Shown piece after piece: positions 4,998 to 5,599 of a DNA stretch of 5,599 nucleotides; position 1 is the first letter of the stretch; each line of letters starts with the position of its first letter. A program made the position numbers and the translations under genes. This DNA comes from Elusimicrobia bacterium RIFCSPLOWO2_01_FULL_60_11 (GTDB lineage: Bacteria > Elusimicrobiota > Elusimicrobia > 2-02-FULL-39-32), in the NCBI GenBank assembly GCA_001800085.1, contig MGUS01000072.1, forward strand, positions 1 to 5,599, written 5' to 3'. The notes beneath the pieces are model-generated. The model did not search any database. It saw only the letters and a list, made by a program, of their open reading frames with translations, and was not told the origin of the DNA.

Positions 4998-5599
4998 ATG
5001 GAAATCACGCTAAAGAAAGTCAAAATAAAGAACGCCGAGGAGAAACCCTGCAAGGTGACCCTCTCGGTGAGCTTCGCTCCCGAGATCGTCAAGCAGCGCA
5101 AGGAGAAGGTGGCCGCCGACTTCCAGAAAGTGGCCCAGCTCCCCGGTTTCCGCGCGGGCAAGGCCCCCCTGGAGCTCGTGCGCCAGAATTTCTCCGGCAA
5201 GATCGATTCCGAGACCCTGGACCAGATATTCCGGGACTATGTCCCCGAGATCTTGAAGGAAAAATCGCTCCGCCCCATCACCACCCCCCTGGTGGACAAA
5301 GTGCAGTTCAATGGCGGGGATGCCTTGAGTTTCAACCTCATCGTGGAACGCAACCCTGATTTCAAAGTCAAGGATTACAAGAAGATCACTCTCTTCCAGA
5401 AACCGAGGACCCTCACGGACGACGATGTGACCAAGGAATTGGAAGAACTGCGCGAGAGGAACGCCCAACTCACGGTCTCGGAGGCGGAACAGGCGGCGGT
5501 CGCGCATTTTGCTTCGATCGATTATGACGGCACCGTGGAAGGAAGATCCCTCCCTGAATTGAAAGCCGAGAACCAGCTCGTCAACCTCTCTTCCCCCCA
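4998..5599 (+). CDS. tig: trigger factor (ribosome-associated chaperone/prolyl isomerase), 3' end off window
   Basis: These are the first 200 residues of trigger factor, which binds the ribosomal exit tunnel through its N-terminal domain and shields nascent chains. The ribosome-binding signature reads GFRAGKAP (50-57); the third residue of the E. coli FRK triad (44-46) is Ala here. The N-terminal domain runs to about residue 120 (DALSFNLIVERNPDF), and the FKBP-like prolyl isomerase domain begins near HFASIDYDGTVEG (170-182). The ATG at 4998 is chosen because the family's N-terminus begins there. It lies 7 nt (CGTTTTT) after the tRNA with no Shine-Dalgarno sequence and no promoter of its own, so it probably depends on the tRNA transcript. 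The frame is open back through the tRNA to a TTG at 4908, which I regard as non-coding. Confidence 0.94.
   Translation, partial: MEITLKKVKIKNAEEKPCKVTLSVSFAPEIVKQRKEKVAADFQKVAQLPGFRAGKAPLELVRQNFSGKIDSETLDQIFRDYVPEILKEKSLRPITTPLVDKVQFNGGDALSFNLIVERNPDFKVKDYKKITLFQKPRTLTDDDVTKELEELRERNAQLTVSEAEQAAVAHFASIDYDGTVEGRSLPELKAENQLVNLSSP

Overview
The window is gene-dense bacterial DNA, mostly GC-rich, with a clearly more AT-rich patch at about 4118-4790. It holds nine protein-coding genes, one tRNA gene, and very little non-coding DNA. No gene fixes the phylum. GC-rich genes combined with near-consensus TATAAT boxes sitting almost on the start codons would fit an uncultured group such as Elusimicrobiota or Omnitrophota, but that is only a guess.

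Left part (1-1533): a minus-strand APS/PAPS reductase gene (cysH, running off the left edge) diverges from purN. The two -10 boxes abut within about 12 bp and there is no room for ordinary leaders. purN then runs tail-to-tail into a stand-alone CheY-like response regulator, with a 20-bp coding overlap.

Middle (1534-4105): a 79-bp gap carries back-to-back promoters for the regulator and for a three-gene, plus-strand operon. The operon is a NitT/TauT/Ssu-type ABC ATPase, its permease (47-bp overlap), and a CysM-like cysteine synthase. The synthase starts at TTG within a TTGA stop/start overlap behind a strong Shine-Dalgarno sequence. No substrate-binding protein is present. With cysH nearby, the theme is sulfur uptake or reduction leading to cysteine.

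Right part (4106-5599): an MNT/HepT-type toxin-antitoxin pair of lower GC has its own extended -10 promoter overlapping the cysM stop codon. Next comes a promoter and a leader of about 127 nt that carries two extra copies of the 5' end of the following tRNA-Leu(UAG). The tRNA is followed after only 7 nt by the trigger factor gene (tig), which runs off the right edge.

The most noteworthy signals are the tRNA-5'-end repeats in the tRNA-Leu leader, the tRNA/tig junction, and the repeated pattern of near-leaderless starts at first genes against Shine-Dalgarno or overlap starts inside the operon. I found no CRISPR array, transposase, or clear new multi-gene defence system.
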